Shown: positions 1 through 12,641 of the stretch, piece after piece | How positions within the stretch are numbered: the stretch's first letter is position 1 | How the letters are laid out: each line of letters opens with the position of its first letter | Origin: Phoenix dactylifera | Lineage: Eukaryota > Streptophyta > Magnoliopsida > Arecales > Arecaceae | Direction: 5' to 3' | DNA length: 64,000 nucleotides | NCBI RefSeq assembly: GCF_009389715.1 | Contig: NC_052393.1 | Span: 2,480,001-2,544,000 of the forward strand | Notes under the pieces: generated by a model | What the model was told of the DNA's origin: nothing | The model's database searches: none | Seen by the model: only the letters and a program-made list of their open reading frames with translations | Made by a program: the position numbers and the translations under genes

Positions 1-360
1 ATGAGGTGTGGAGAGAGAGAGAGCTGGAAGAGCCCGAGGATAGAGAAGTGGGACGCGGGTGGGGTTACTATATATGGCGAGGAAGACTGTCCATAGGAGG
101 ACGGGGAGAACAAGTAACGGCCGTTTTTTCGTACGGCTAGTCGCCGTCAGCGGTTGGGGCCCGAGGTTGACGGGGGGCCGCGAGGGCCCAGCCCGCGGGT
201 CCAACGGCGGCCGGGAAGCGTTTGCCACGTAGGACGGAGCAAACGTGGCAGTGATGAGCTGGCACTACAAATGCGGGCGGGATCTGGGTTATTTCCGGTT
301 GCTCCGGTTTACTATACGCGACTAGGGTTTGTAACGGTATCATGCTGCTGCCGGACCCCA
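1..360 (-). promoter_or_regulatory. GC-rich block, possible promoter of a minus-strand gene beyond the left edge
   Basis: The first 360 bases are far richer in G, C and CpG than the AT-rich DNA that follows. Read on the minus strand there is a TATA-like string (positions 69-75), followed toward the window edge by CT-rich sequence with a CTCTCTCTCTC run near 13-24, typical of a plant 5' UTR. No coding exon is visible, so the gene itself would lie outside the window. The assignment is inference from composition and motif order. Confidence 0.3.
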
Positions 361-3300
361 TAACTCGCATTCAATTAACTTAACTATATATCCATGGACG
401 GATTAATCTCATCTCCCATGTCGCTGACAAGTGTCTAATGGTGTCCGGGAGATTTGTTCTTACTTTTTCTCTCCTAGATATAAAAGGGTATTTGGGCCAT
501 TGACAGTGCTAACTGTATAAAATTTGATGACTAAGACATATGATAGATTTTTATTGGCTATGCAGTTTGCCAAAGTGTACTATATGCACTTAGTAATTTA
601 TAGAAGATCTACTAAAGCTACAGGGATAATTAGTTGCAGATCATGAATGAATTGTGTTATGAGGTTATTGCCTTGGTCATCTCTAGTTTGCTGCCACCTG
701 GGTGGTTGAAGCATATGTAGGGTTGGGCTACCGGATTTAGGGACATGAGGCTTTAGGTTTTTGTTGAACATGGGAAGTTAATTTGAAGCTTCGGTAACTT
801 ATTTGTTGATGGAAGTATTTTGCATATCATTTGCATGGTTGACACTTTGAATAATAGGTAGCTTAGTTGTATCTAACCTAAAGAGAATAATTCAGGAGAA
901 TTTCTAGGCTTGAAGTGGACCATCTTGATCACTACAAGTTGCGTTGGATAGAGTTCAGGAGCGAAATCAGCCATATTGGAAAGCCGAGTTACAGACTTAA
1001 TTTTCATAGATCATAACTTGGACATACGATATCCGATTGAGATAATTTTTTTTTTTTTTAACCGAGTAGTTTTTCGAGATCAAGCTCAAATCTCATCGTT
1101 TCGAGCCTGAAACGGATCAATCAAACCGAAAGTTATCTTTTTAGATAAGATTAGAATTAGAAAGAAGAATTTGATCTAAATTATATAAGAAAAGGTATGC
1201 AAAATTACTATTGACAAAATTACCTTCTAGGTATAATAGTTGTCTGTTTGATTTCGTGATTGATGGACCATCTTTGGTTTAACTGTACCAAAATCAAGTC
1301 CAGATGGCATGTTCAGAATTTTTATTCATAAAAAGTATAATTATTTAGTATATATCCAGTTTTGTAGCTTGGTTTGGTTTTGTTTGGTTTCCTGTTTGGT
1401 GGTTATACTAGACTACTAACATCATACCCATCTTAGTTATCTTTAGAATAGACTTTCCGGTAAGGCATATTTCCTTATATAGCAATAAATCTAACTGGCT
1501 TTGAGCCAGGATTAACACAGCCAACCAAAAAGGATTACTTTTAACACACCATTGTGATTTGTGAATCGGAAAAGATTAGGTTCTGATCGTCTAAAATAGT
1601 GCATTGCCGTCACAATTTGTACCCTCTACAACCTCATTTTAGGAAATTATTCGATCTGCAGGGCTGTCATTGATGGAGCTCTACTGAGTAACTTCTAGCT
1701 GTCATTAGTCTTAGCCAGATGTATGTAGCTCGAGAAAAATATACAATGAGTATAACCACCAAAGAAAAATATATTTTGGCTCCGTCTTGTCACTGAGAAA
1801 TTATATCTTACACCGCATATACTACATGACTGTGCACCGCGCCAATTATCTTGTCTTCTTCTTATGGGCCCCATTCATCATTTGCTTGTTTCGGTGACTG
1901 GCCTAAAGAAAGGAAACGAGTTGATTGGCATAGTGTACAGTGACTTGGTGTAGCCGTGCAGGGTATTCGTTTGCAGACCGAAAAAAAACTAATAAAGCGG
2001 CAAAAGTAAGAAGAATCTCATGAAAGCATCTTTAGAAAGCAAGCTTGAAATGTTTCACCGTAATGTGCTATCTAGCGTAAATATTCTGGGGACAGTGAGG
2101 CCCTTGGTCGTGTGAGTTCATGTGTATACTTTTGTTGTCGAGTGGCATGTTGATGTCGGCAAACGGATGACTAGTTACCAAGGCAACCAAGTCATAGGGA
2201 GGACGACAGACCATGAGATCGAAGTGGGCAAACCTCTGCTCTGCCGCGATAATGCAACAAAAATAAATTTTAATTTATAATATATAATAAATATTATATT
2301 CTGAAAATTATATATTAATTTTTCTGAAGATGTATATTAGGCTGCTGTCAGTTATGTACTAAAAGAGAAAAGGATTTAGAAGAGGGAAAAGAGACTCGGA
2401 GAGGAAAAGGAAGGCCTGATGCATGGACCAACAGGGAAGAATAGTTTTAAGAGAAAGAAGAGATACGAATGAGCAGTGTCACATACGGATGCTTTACTGT
2501 TCGATTTTTACTTTAAGATAGATGCGAAAGAATAACGGCTCCAGCCGATCTTCTTTGGTAGGATTTTTTGTTCATTCCGAGCACCCAAATTGGTGCGTTG
2601 ATTCAATGCATGAATTGAATCGAAGAGGTAACACAAATGCGGCCGCTTCTCATTCCACGCAACGTGGCAATAACCCTTTTTAGTGTCTATATTGGTTCCG
2701 ACCAAGTCATCCGAGCTGTTCTTATCCACTTCCAATGTCAGCTTTAGGTAGAATCTTCAAGGAACCATAGTAAAAGATTGACGAATACTTTCAAATAGGA
2801 TGACAAACTAGTGAATTTCTTTTGCGACACAAGTAATTCATTGCTGCTGTCAATTCTGACTGAAGGCAGTAACTGAACCGAGTCTATGGTAACATCAACT
2901 TCAATTGGTAATTAAGGAGCTCCAAGACTTGGATAAGTAAAGAGAACAATGGAAACTAAACAAAAGCTGAACACCTGATCTTTAAAAGATACGTTCTAGA
3001 CCATGGCTTTTCTGTCCTTCAATGGCTACCCCTAAAGTACAGGAAGACTTGGAGAAGTCCACATCTGAACCCTGAGGCCACCCCCACCAAAATGGAACCA
3101 ATGCCCATCAATCCCTTTAAAGGGCTGCCATTGTCTCCAAGCTTTAGCCGTGAGAATCTTTAGTTCATCAAGACCAATCCCTTTGGGCTGGGACGACAGG
3201 CGACCCTCCAAAGCCAGCAAGGGAAGGAAGGAAAAGAGATGAGAGAAGATCACATATATTTCCCAAGTGGCCGTTGCCACCCCTTTAGACCTACATTGGA

Positions 3301-4110
3301 ATCCCATGCCCTTCCTCTTAGGACACAATGTCCATGAACATGAGTTCAATGCCCCCTCCACTTGCATGATTTGAATTGCTGTCTTGGCTAAAACTGCCAT
3401 AATTCCCTCAACCACAGCCCAGCACCTTCACATATTTGGGAAAGCTCGCCCACATGAGCCATGCATGTTGTTGGAACTCTTTGGGACACCAAATCAACCT
3501 GCTTTGAACCTTGGATCATGTTTCAATCCAGGATATATTCCGATCATTTGACGAGACCTAAGATCCCCAAGATATTGCTTGGCTTCACTGGCCAATTGTC
3601 GATCCATGATTGGGTAACTTTGTCATGCTAAGATTCCAAGGGTTTTTTTGAAGTTCCTTGATGGATGAACTTGCATCATGCACCCGTGAGCTAGTATAAG
3701 TGGATGAAACTTGGTCATGGAGATTAATAGCATTGACATATATAATATAAAAGATTTATAGTTGGAATTACTTCTTTTATGTACTCAAAAAAGTTAAAAA
3801 AAAATTATTGTCAATTTAACTTTATTTGACTATTACGAGACGGTTTAACCTAATATCGTCAGCCTTATGGTTGAGCATTGTGTTTAGGCAAGCACCCACA
3901 AGATTGACAATGCTTATCCATGGAAGTGTCAAAATCACTCGTAGTTTGCATTATTGGAGCTACATTGCTCTGCATGATAAGGGAGGATGAAAGAAATTGG
4001 ATAGAAAATGAAGTGAATATAACAGCCGAAATATGCATGGGTGTGGCCGAAATCAGTGAAAGCTTGCAATTATGAGGCTGACGTATAAAATTTTCGTATA
4101 ATTTTAACAT
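361..4110. other. Gene-free AT-rich stretch
   Basis: I see no exon with splice sites and no recognisable protein here. The longest open frame, a 127-codon minus-strand frame at 3032-3415, has no recognisable domain. A somewhat GC-richer patch at 2500-2760 stands out in composition but was not identified. Confidence 0.5.
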
Positions 4111-4114
4111 CTTC

Positions 4115-4152
4115 GTGTATATATTATTGATCCTAGAAACGCATCGTAACAA
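4115..4152 (+). promoter_or_regulatory. Upstream elements of the tRNA-Ile gene
   Basis: A TATA-like stretch (TATATATTA, about 4116-4124) lies roughly 30 bases before the tRNA, and a CAA triplet at 4150-4152 lies just before the mature 5' end. Plant tRNA genes commonly have this pair, the CAA being near the transcription start. It supports an active Pol III gene. Confidence 0.6.
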
Positions 4153-4154
4153 CT

Positions 4155-4228
4155 GGCCTATTAGCTCAGCTGGTTAGAGCGTCGTGCTAATAACGCGAAG
4201 GTCGCAGGTTCGAGACCTGCATGGGCCA
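4155..4228 (+). tRNA. tRNA-Ile(AAU): tRNA-Ile, anticodon AAU
   Basis: The 74-base sequence folds into a full cloverleaf. The 7-bp acceptor stem is GGCCTAT with ATGGGCC and includes one T-G wobble at pair 5-68. The D arm GCTC/GAGC, a 5-bp anticodon stem and the T arm GCAGG/CCTGC with loop TTCGAGA are all present. The anticodon loop CTAATAA places AAT at 4189-4191, decoding isoleucine. There is no intron, and the 3' CCA is not encoded, as expected for a nuclear gene. Box A and box B match the internal Pol III promoter consensus. A T-run terminator follows about 17 bases downstream. Confidence 0.97.
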
Positions 4229-4244
4229 TTATTAACTTTGTTTA

Positions 4245-4250
4245 TTTTTT
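4245..4250 (+). terminator. Pol III terminator of tRNA-Ile
   Basis: A run of six T residues follows the tRNA by 16 bases, which is the standard Pol III stop signal. Confidence 0.75.
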
Positions 4251-4254
4251 AACT

Positions 4255-4358
4255 CATCAATCAACAAAATAACCTAATTTTTATTTTTATCTTTCTCAAT
4301 TCATCATCAATCAACAAAATAACCTAATTTTTATTGATATCTTTCTCAATTCATCATA
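4255..4358 (+). repeat. Two-copy tandem duplication, 50-bp period
   Basis: The unit beginning CATCAATCAACAAAATAACC at 4255 recurs at 4305 with only a few differences. The duplication starts right after the tRNA terminator. Confidence 0.9.
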
Positions 4359-6870
4359 AACTACATCCCCATGCTATATATCATCAAAATTGATCAGGTC
4401 CATCATACTGACCTGAGTCATACCTAGTTTTCAGGCTGCTCGTTACCTTCTCTAGTTTCATAGCGTCAGGGCCATTTCACAAGTGCAATGCTTGACAAAC
4501 ACGAGAGGAGATTTTCTAATACCTTTACGATCCCATTTAATAATGGAATGCTTGTATTCCTATGCTTGTTCTCTTTGATTTTTCTTTTTTGTTCAAATTA
4601 TTTAGCATGCGATACATGCAATTTATTCAAGATGAAAGAGAGTCTAATGCATACGCTCATGACCCCTTCATGTAGGATGTATGACTCTTGTATTTAATAG
4701 ATTGTTTGTCTCGGAAAGTATTTAATGTCTAGGTATTTAATAGATTGTTTCTCTGCTTCTTCTTTCTTCATTCCTTTTACTTTTCTTACCTAATGTTACC
4801 TTTCTACCTCTAACTGGTCTCACTCCCTGAATGCAATCTGGGTGGGCTCTTCTTCCTTCCCTTTTTCCATTACATTTTATTCGATCCAAATTTGATATTA
4901 TTTGATGGATAATTATAATCCTCAACAACATCATGTTCCAGTTCACTAGAAGGTCTTAAAAAAGTTATGACACAGATGTAAATGCCTTATTCAATTTGCA
5001 TTGTATAAAATGTAGCCTTATTAACTAGTGTAATCTGTTTTTAAATCTAGCTTAAATCTTATATCTGTTTTCATTGACTCAATCCAATGATTAATTTTTG
5101 ATCAACTCTCCTTGTGACCACATAAATATAATAACCAAACATGTAGATTTTGTATAAAATCATAAGAAAGCAGACATAGACCAATAAGCAGAATGGTTCA
5201 AGATAAAAGTCCAAGACAAAATGGCCAACATAACATAAACTACTAAGTTGATTTAACTGGCAAATCACTAATCAACACCGATATCCCAAAGCATTCAGTA
5301 GCCACTGTAGCAGCATATCCTATCAAGCAAATGATAAAAAGATCAATATCAGAAAAGTTACAATTATAGCTGATTTGAATGGTCTCACCGGTCATCATTT
5401 AAATCTGATTTGCATTCCAATTAAAATACCAACATCACAACATTTCATGTTCTTAGGGTTCATACCTCACTCAAAAGAAATGCATATTCATATATTTACA
5501 ATTAAACTTGTAGGCCCCTGATACGATAAGCATAGCATAATTTGATTTAAGCTATCACACCATCTCAGTTTTCCTTCTGGGATCAGACTCGCCAGCAACC
5601 ATCCATAGGTCAACAAGCTCTCTGACCTCTAGATGCTCAAACAGATAGGTCAGATGACATTCTTAACCAAGGACATTCGAATCTTATGGGGATTTAGGAA
5701 GGAGTTGACTTATACAAAGATGGGCAAGGAGGTCGATGAGAAAAGACTAACGACGTGGACAGGATCAATGCAATCATGCAAGTAAAACCTTGAATGAATA
5801 ATGATATTACTTCAATCTAGTGCTTCAGTCATCATCTAGGTTAAGGTAGAGCTGAAAATCACTGATGTAGTCAGTTAACTTCAACTGAAGTTGGATATTT
5901 TACTGATAGCCCTCTCCTCATGCATTCCCTGTGTATGTGATGAAAGAGAAAAGGGCATAAGTAATGATCAATATGAAGATACCCACATAAAAAACAATTA
6001 AAATTAAAAGACAATCAGTATGAAGATGATAACCTAATTAATCCAGTTAGAATGCAAGGAACCTGCATCTCTGAATTTATGTTAGTAAATGCTCAACCTC
6101 AAGGCTCTCGCGTAATCAAAGCGAGACACATGCCTGCTGTGGGCCTGTAGAATCCTCAGCCCCAAGGCGCAAGCCCTAGCATGAACTCATTCTTCAGATC
6201 GAGGTGCATGTTCAGGACTGCAAGACCAAGTCAGTCTTCAGTTTGATCATCCTACCATATCTAGCTAACCCTAGACAGGTCACCTCATCCAAAGTATATC
6301 TAACAAGTGCTCTTCATCTAAGGTTTCATGTATCATCAATCATCTAATTAAAGACATAGGCAGCTGACGCAGGCCAGGCATAAATATACCGCCTCGCATA
6401 TGTGTCAGCCATTTATTTATACATCAAGCACTGACCTGTCCAATTTTATAATTAAGAGTGGAATAAAATAGTAAGATGCTGCTCACCAAAGGCAAGCCAC
6501 TTATAAAGTAGATCTATGCAGCTGCGTGTGTGTTTGGCACGTGCACGCATGCGTACATGTGTGTGTGTCTTTACATCATTAGATGCATTAAATTACTCTG
6601 ATGAACTTATTTGGTTTGAGACAATCTCATCCATGGAGATGCTGTTAGACTGAAAACAATATACAAAATAAACATTTTTAGAACCCCATTTCAGAGTTTG
6701 TTATGAAAGCAAGTTACCAAAATTTTAGCTCGGATGAATCTTTTGAAAATATTGGAATAGAATAAACATTATGACAGTGATTTTTTTTAACAAAAAAACT
6801 TGAAACCTTATTTTCATATAATATTTCATCACTGGATATGATCTTCTCATTGTCCTTCCCTTTTCTACAG
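4359..6870. other. Gene-free stretch
   Basis: No convincing exon or RNA gene was seen. GT-rich simple sequence occurs near 6520-6570. Upstream exons of the pseudogene that starts at 6871 could be hidden here but were not found. Confidence 0.4.
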
Positions 6871-7358
6871 ATACGGACAACACCAAAGTCTCTGCATATA
6901 GTCCTCAAAGTTCTGCCGGGTTGGATAACAGATCGGTTTGCCCTAGGTTGGTCACAACCACAGGCAACTCGTTCCGAAGGAGAAGAGGACCGGATGACAA
7001 AGGTAAGTAAGAAATTGACCTTATTAAGTGTGAAGATTCTAAGGCTTATCAAGTTTATACACCTGACGATTGTCGCCTTTCTAAAAGTTCTTCTCCTGCT
7101 CTTGACTCATCAAGCCCTGGTGGCTGTTCTAGCCGATCACGAGACCTACACCTAGCCTCTTTGTCCAATGAAAAGTGAGAGGATTCCCTCTCTGACGACT
7201 TCGGTGAACAATGGGCAACTCCTATTACTGAAACCAGTGGATACTGAACCTCTTCCTCTCATCTTTGGGCTGCTCTTGCTGGCTCTGAAAACAAATTTAG
7301 AGACATAGAACAATGGATCCATTGTTCATCTTTGCTTTCTTGTTCTTCAAGGAAATAA
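6871..7358 (+). pseudogene. Decayed two-exon gene fragment, identity unknown
   Basis: 6871-7002 looks like an internal exon. It follows a pyrimidine-rich CTACAG acceptor, is open for 44 codons in one frame and ends in a strong GTAAGT donor. The frame begins DTDNTKVSAYSPQSS and ends in an Arg-rich patch (RRRRGPDD). A likely second exon starts near 7054 after an AAG acceptor and continues in the joined frame to TAA at 7356-7358. It reads like real protein (VYTPDDCRLSKSSSPALDSS, later SDDFGEQWATPITETSG) but is broken by two in-frame TGA codons at 7176-7178 and 7245-7247, each one base from CGA or TGG. Ser-rich composition and good splice sites argue for a former coding gene. I do not recognise the family. 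The alternative, a live gene that splices around the stops, cannot be excluded. Confidence 0.55.
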
Positions 7359-10300
7359 ACATCCAAAACAGCAATTAAAGCAAATTCTAGAGAATCCAAT
7401 TTTTGTAGTTAACAAATTATGCAAAGGTACTCAAAAGAGAGGAGCATGGTAGACTAAGTTTTCTGCAAAAAGGAGACACAGACAGTTATGCTCTTCCTGC
7501 ATTATGACTTTTGCCACCACCGAACGTCTTGTACGTCTGCAGACTTTTCTTGTGCACTTCTCTATGTCCTTTAGAACTGGTAGTTCGTATCTTATCTGAA
7601 ATAAGAACCATGCAACTCATAGTGTACATAATGCTACAACAACACATAATAAAATAAGAACATTATTTATAATATGTCATAGAGCAAGCGAAGGAAAAAT
7701 GACAACCTTATAAGTAATTCGATGACCAGTCAATCACCTGTGTAAATCTCGACGCACAGCATTCTTAGACGATCAAAGAGATTTTCATCTCTCGTTAACC
7801 TGATCATGCATCCATGACGCAGGAATGCAAAGGAAATGAGTAGATCAGAACCACATAAAAGCACCACTTTCAGTGATTCTGCATCGAAAAGAAAAAGAAT
7901 TTATTCTTCAGAGGAGTTTCTACCAACTAAAATATACATATTGTATTAATCTTGTCTTTTTGGCATGATAATATGCTATCATAATAAAAGCAACATTAGT
8001 AATACTACAGACTGTGCAGCAACAGCCTTCTCACAGTCTGTCTACTTTATCTAAAATTCCTTATATCCTCATTTTATCCTTTGTCTCATGGCTAACATCA
8101 CACGGCACCAGAGCTTATGAACTTTGCTCTCTGGTCCAGCATTCCACCATTTTTCTCTTTTATCTTTATTAACACAATCCATAAATTAACCTTAGAAGCC
8201 CAAAGGTTCATCTGAAAGGGGAAGCAATTTTCATGATTTGTTTGCATGCTGCATTAAGATCTGTTAAACTGAACGAATCAAACTACCTCCAGTGTGCAAC
8301 ATGCATAGTGCTCCGTATTGGAGTCAAAAGGTCGCGAGTAATAATATGTTCAGGAATCCTATGCAGCCTTCTCCATGCAAGGTGTTATGCTACTCATACC
8401 ACAAAAAAGATGTGGACAAACTTGGTAAAGGAAACACTGAAAAATAACAAAGGTTAAATTGCTTATGTAAAATTTGGAAGTTATAGCACGCGTATAATGA
8501 GAGGTGCCAATGAGGGTGAGCTACACAACAAATAGTTTCATGAATAGCTCATCAAGTAAGTTAGCAACATTACTAACAATCCAAAACTTGCGCATACTTA
8601 GCAGTGGGAAAATTTTAGGGACAATGAGAGTCTATGGTTACACCTATAGTATACATTGTAGGGGGAGTATCTTATTAGAGTGGCATGAATGAAGCATTTA
8701 AATATAGTCAAAGCACCTAAATGAGTGAAAGAAGCAGCAAGAAAATGAATGAAATAAATATTGATAAAAGAGGAGGAGAGGGACAAAAATTAACTAGGAA
8801 AATAATCAAACTATAAAAGTATTGTTTCCTCAGACCATTGGCAACTAATACAAGTATATTCCTATAAACTCCACCATGATGAAAGGAAGGCTTCCGGAAA
8901 ATCTTCATATTTGTTCCTACCTGCAGCAGCCACAATATCATAACTCACAAGTGAAAGAGCCAATTAAGCATTTCTTGTACTTTTAACTGCAGACATTGTT
9001 CCCAGGCCAAATTTCAAAGGGAAAAGGTAATCATGTGATTCTGGAAGCCAAGCACAAGGTTAGCTCCTTAATATGTTTTCTCTTTCTTCTTCTTTGTTCA
9101 GCCATATCTTATGCACCTATGACCAGCTCACCAGAGTGAAAGTGAGTTGCTAATTTAATAACGCTAGCATGCATGATCACATGTTGCTGCTAAAATTTCT
9201 CATCAATATGGTTTGCATTTTATGAAAGTGTTTTGCAAATAGCATCCATGAATGAGCCACAATGGAAGAACAATTATTTCAGCTCATACATAAAGCAAGT
9301 CCAACAACATGCCTAATATCCAAACAAAATGGAGCTAGTCTAAACCAACACTATGCAATTCAGCAATGAGCTTGTAAATACTAATGTCGATGAAGAGTAA
9401 TTTAATTTCCAGATGAGCTCAGAATTCATGATTTAAAATTTTGAAACATAGAACACATGATGAATGAGATATTTCATGCATGCCTAAGAAGACAAGTAGT
9501 CTGGATGTTGACTATAGCAAAAATATTACTTTATCGCAATTTCGGTATACCAATAAATAATGCAAGTTCAGAGAAGAAATTTACAGGGAGAATTGAACTT
9601 ATTCAACATGAGTAAGTGCATACAAGTTAGAGGATTGAAACTTCCTGTTGAGACCAAAATGACATACATCATTTCTAGAACTTGCATTAAAAAGAAAACA
9701 CACATAAGCAGACGACACAGTAACCTATCTTGCTTGGACTCTTGACATTATAATTTTTAAGCAACTGAATAAAATTTCTATCTGCTGTACACATGCTTGT
9801 TATCAACTCCAAAATGCACTCTACTGAAACCCAAGTGTGGGAATCATATATGAACAGCTAATGTTGCACAACCACTTTCATCATCCTGATATCTAGTGGT
9901 TCCAAAGCAAATAAACGTTTAGATGCATGGAGAGAATGAAGATAAGACTCGCCAATTAGTACATCTCTATACTTGATGTTTATCTACGGAAGTGCATCAG
10001 AAAATTCGTTATAGTATGGTTTCCATAGCCAAAAAAGTGAAAAATTTAGCAATTCTTCTTTGTTCCTCTTCATCACAGAAGATATCCTAAATAGATCTTA
10101 AGGGGAGGGAAGGGGGGGAATACTTATCCTACGACCCTGCAATGGTTGAAAAAGGAAAAAGAAAGAGGAAAAACACGAAGATGAGGAGAATTTGGATGGA
10201 GCAAAATTTTTTATGGGTAGAAGAATGATAGGAAGGATGGGTTTGAGAAGCTTGGTTGCAACCCAAACCCCTTCATTTCCTCAGCACACTCGATCAACCA

Positions 10301-10828
10301 CCCCATGGTTATGGTTCCATTCAAACCAACTCTGCTATGGAACGTGTTTATAAATCCTATCTTTCCCTGTAAATACATTAAACAGTTCTGTAGCGTACCT
10401 ATTATCGGGCCCAGCCCTCCATTTGTCAGGTGAATATCGCATTAAATAACATTATTAATATAGTTTTTTTTTATTTTAGATAATAAGTAGAGCTTGGATT
10501 TAATATGAAATTTTATTTTGAATCATATTAATATATTATTAATATAGTTCTTTATTTTGGATAGTTTATAATAGATCCGTGCATATATGTGTTTAATGCC
10601 ATATTGGCTATACATTGGATAAATCTTAGGTACTTCTGCTAAAAAATCTATAGTATATTTTTTATTTTATTTTATTTTATTTTATTTTTATCAGATCTTG
10701 TCTTGTTACAAATAGTTTCATTCATGTTGATTAGGGGAGATTGTAGCAAAAGCCTACTTTAATTAACCATGAGCTAATTATGGTATCTGTAATTGGATTT
10801 GGACACTATGTATCACAAAAAAAAAAGA
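7359..10828. other. Gene-free stretch
   Basis: No exon with supporting homology was seen. Low-complexity ATTTT pentamer repeats occur at about 10659-10687. Several short open frames here have no recognisable domain. Confidence 0.4.
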
Positions 10829-11266
10829 ATTTTGTGCATGAAAACCCTCCTAAATATTGGATTTTGCATGAACACCCTTCCAACATTAATATTTGCAGGT
10901 ATTTCCTCGTAAAATACTTGTTTTACTATTCTACCTTTTTTAATTTTTGTTTTTGCATATGTACCGATTTTATTTAGCAATGTCAAAAAATTAACGGTTT
11001 CAAATTAAAATGACTAAAATACCCTTAATGTGTAGACTTGCAAATAGATCACGATCCCAAAAGAAGGCAGGAACAATAGTGCAATTTTACAATTTTATTT
11101 TATTTTTAATTAATATAAATTTGATTTTTCTTAACACCGTTAGAATGATCATTATATTAGGAGCATTTGTACAATAATAGAGTTTTACGAGGGTATATAT
11201 GCAAATATAAATTTTAAGAGGATATCCATATAAAATTCGATATTTAGAAGGGTATCCATGCAAAAA
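10829..11266. mobile_element. Foldback (long inverted repeat) MITE-like element
   Basis: The left arm (10829-10930) and the right arm (11171-11266) are imperfect inverted copies. Reverse-complementing the right arm gives the same order of landmarks as the left: TTTTGCATG, ACCCT-CTAAATAT, TATTTGCA, CCTCGTAAAA, then CTATT. The arms are about 100 bp long around a 240-bp AT-rich centre that codes for nothing. Long-armed non-coding elements of this kind are usually non-autonomous DNA transposons, often Mutator-like. Outer ends and target duplications were not fixed. Confidence 0.75.
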
Positions 11267-12636
11267 ATATATTTAGCCCAGGATGAACATGCAAGGATAT
11301 TGACGCCTGTGCGTGTGTTTTTATGGGGCTGCTTGAAAATAGAGACATTAGTTTTAGAAGGGCTTAATCTTATGTGGACTTGATATTTCAATTCAATGGC
11401 AATCTGTCCTCTTTGCAGTTCCCTTCCAAGTATCTAACATATATTATATCTTCTCTTAATCCAATAGCACCAGAACTTGGATTTGATAGATATCAAGTAG
11501 TTCAAGCTTCTTTTTTTTTTTTTAATAAGTTGGAATAATAAGCAATTGCAGGGCTATGATTTTGAGAGATATATCACTGTTTCATTTGGAAGCTAGTATT
11601 TCCTCTCCAGCTAACTTAAAAACGAAGGTTATCCATGCATTCAGGAATTTAGAAGGGGCATGAGTTCATAGGAGAGGGCCACTCCCCTATGAGGAAAATC
11701 AGAGCTCAAGTATCCATCAAAAAAAGTATAGAATATCATTTTATTAAAAACAATATAAGTTATATATGACCTAGGTAATACAACAATTAGATGTTTCTAC
11801 CCTCATGCACAAGTTGCAACATGTTGGTTTGTATTCTTGAAACTTTAGAAGCTAAACAACACTTGGCTGTCATGTGAACCAACATAATCCAAGTACTCTC
11901 AAAGCTTATCTGTCCTTGCTTGGACTACTTAATTAGTAGCATATGCAACTCTTATTCATTCATTTTGCATTTCTCCATCAAACAAAATCTGAGCTCTAGC
12001 ACTATATCAACTAACCAACTGATCTTAACAAGTCGAGACGATGAACAATGTATATCAAACTCAAATAGCACATGAGGCATCGAGCATATGCAAGATAGAC
12101 ATGCAAAGATTGTGCTTACAAAAACAATTGTCTCATATGCCATCCTAAAATATGTATGCATGTTTAAACTTTGGCAGTTCATTAATTCTGCTCTAATAAT
12201 ATGCTACAACCAATTCAAAAGATCATACATATATACACACGCACACACATACGCACATATGTGCATTTGTTGTTTTGGGTATTGAAAGATCTGAATCAGG
12301 TAAAAATCAGAAAAATTTCATAGCTGATCATCTAAAAGAAAGAAAGAGGTTGGTAAGAGCCGAGGAACAATGCCTCCCTAACTTAAGGGGGCCCACCAGC
12401 CAAGCAACTAGTATTTTTTCGGGTGAGAAGCGGTTTGCTTTCGTGTAATGCCCCATTGCAGGAGTCAAGATGGTAGAATAGGAGTCACAAAGATTAGATC
12501 ACAACCTTCCTATGGACATCTTCGCTGTTCTTCAATTAACCTTACAAAATAGAAGAAGAAAAAGTGAAGACCAAATATATCTAATACCACCTCATATACA
12601 CACACACTATATGTATGTGTGTGTGTATATATGTAT
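11267..12636. other. Gene-free stretch before the solo LTR
   Basis: AT-rich sequence with small CA/TG microsatellites at 12230-12265 and 12590-12640. No gene was seen. Confidence 0.4.
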
Positions 12637-12641
12637 GTATG

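Noticed and set aside
2500..2760. GC-richer patch that looked like organelle DNA
   Set aside because: I could not match it to any plastid or mitochondrial gene; a search against organelle genomes would decide.
3032..3415. 127-codon minus-strand frame
   Set aside because: No family resemblance and no gene context; probably chance.
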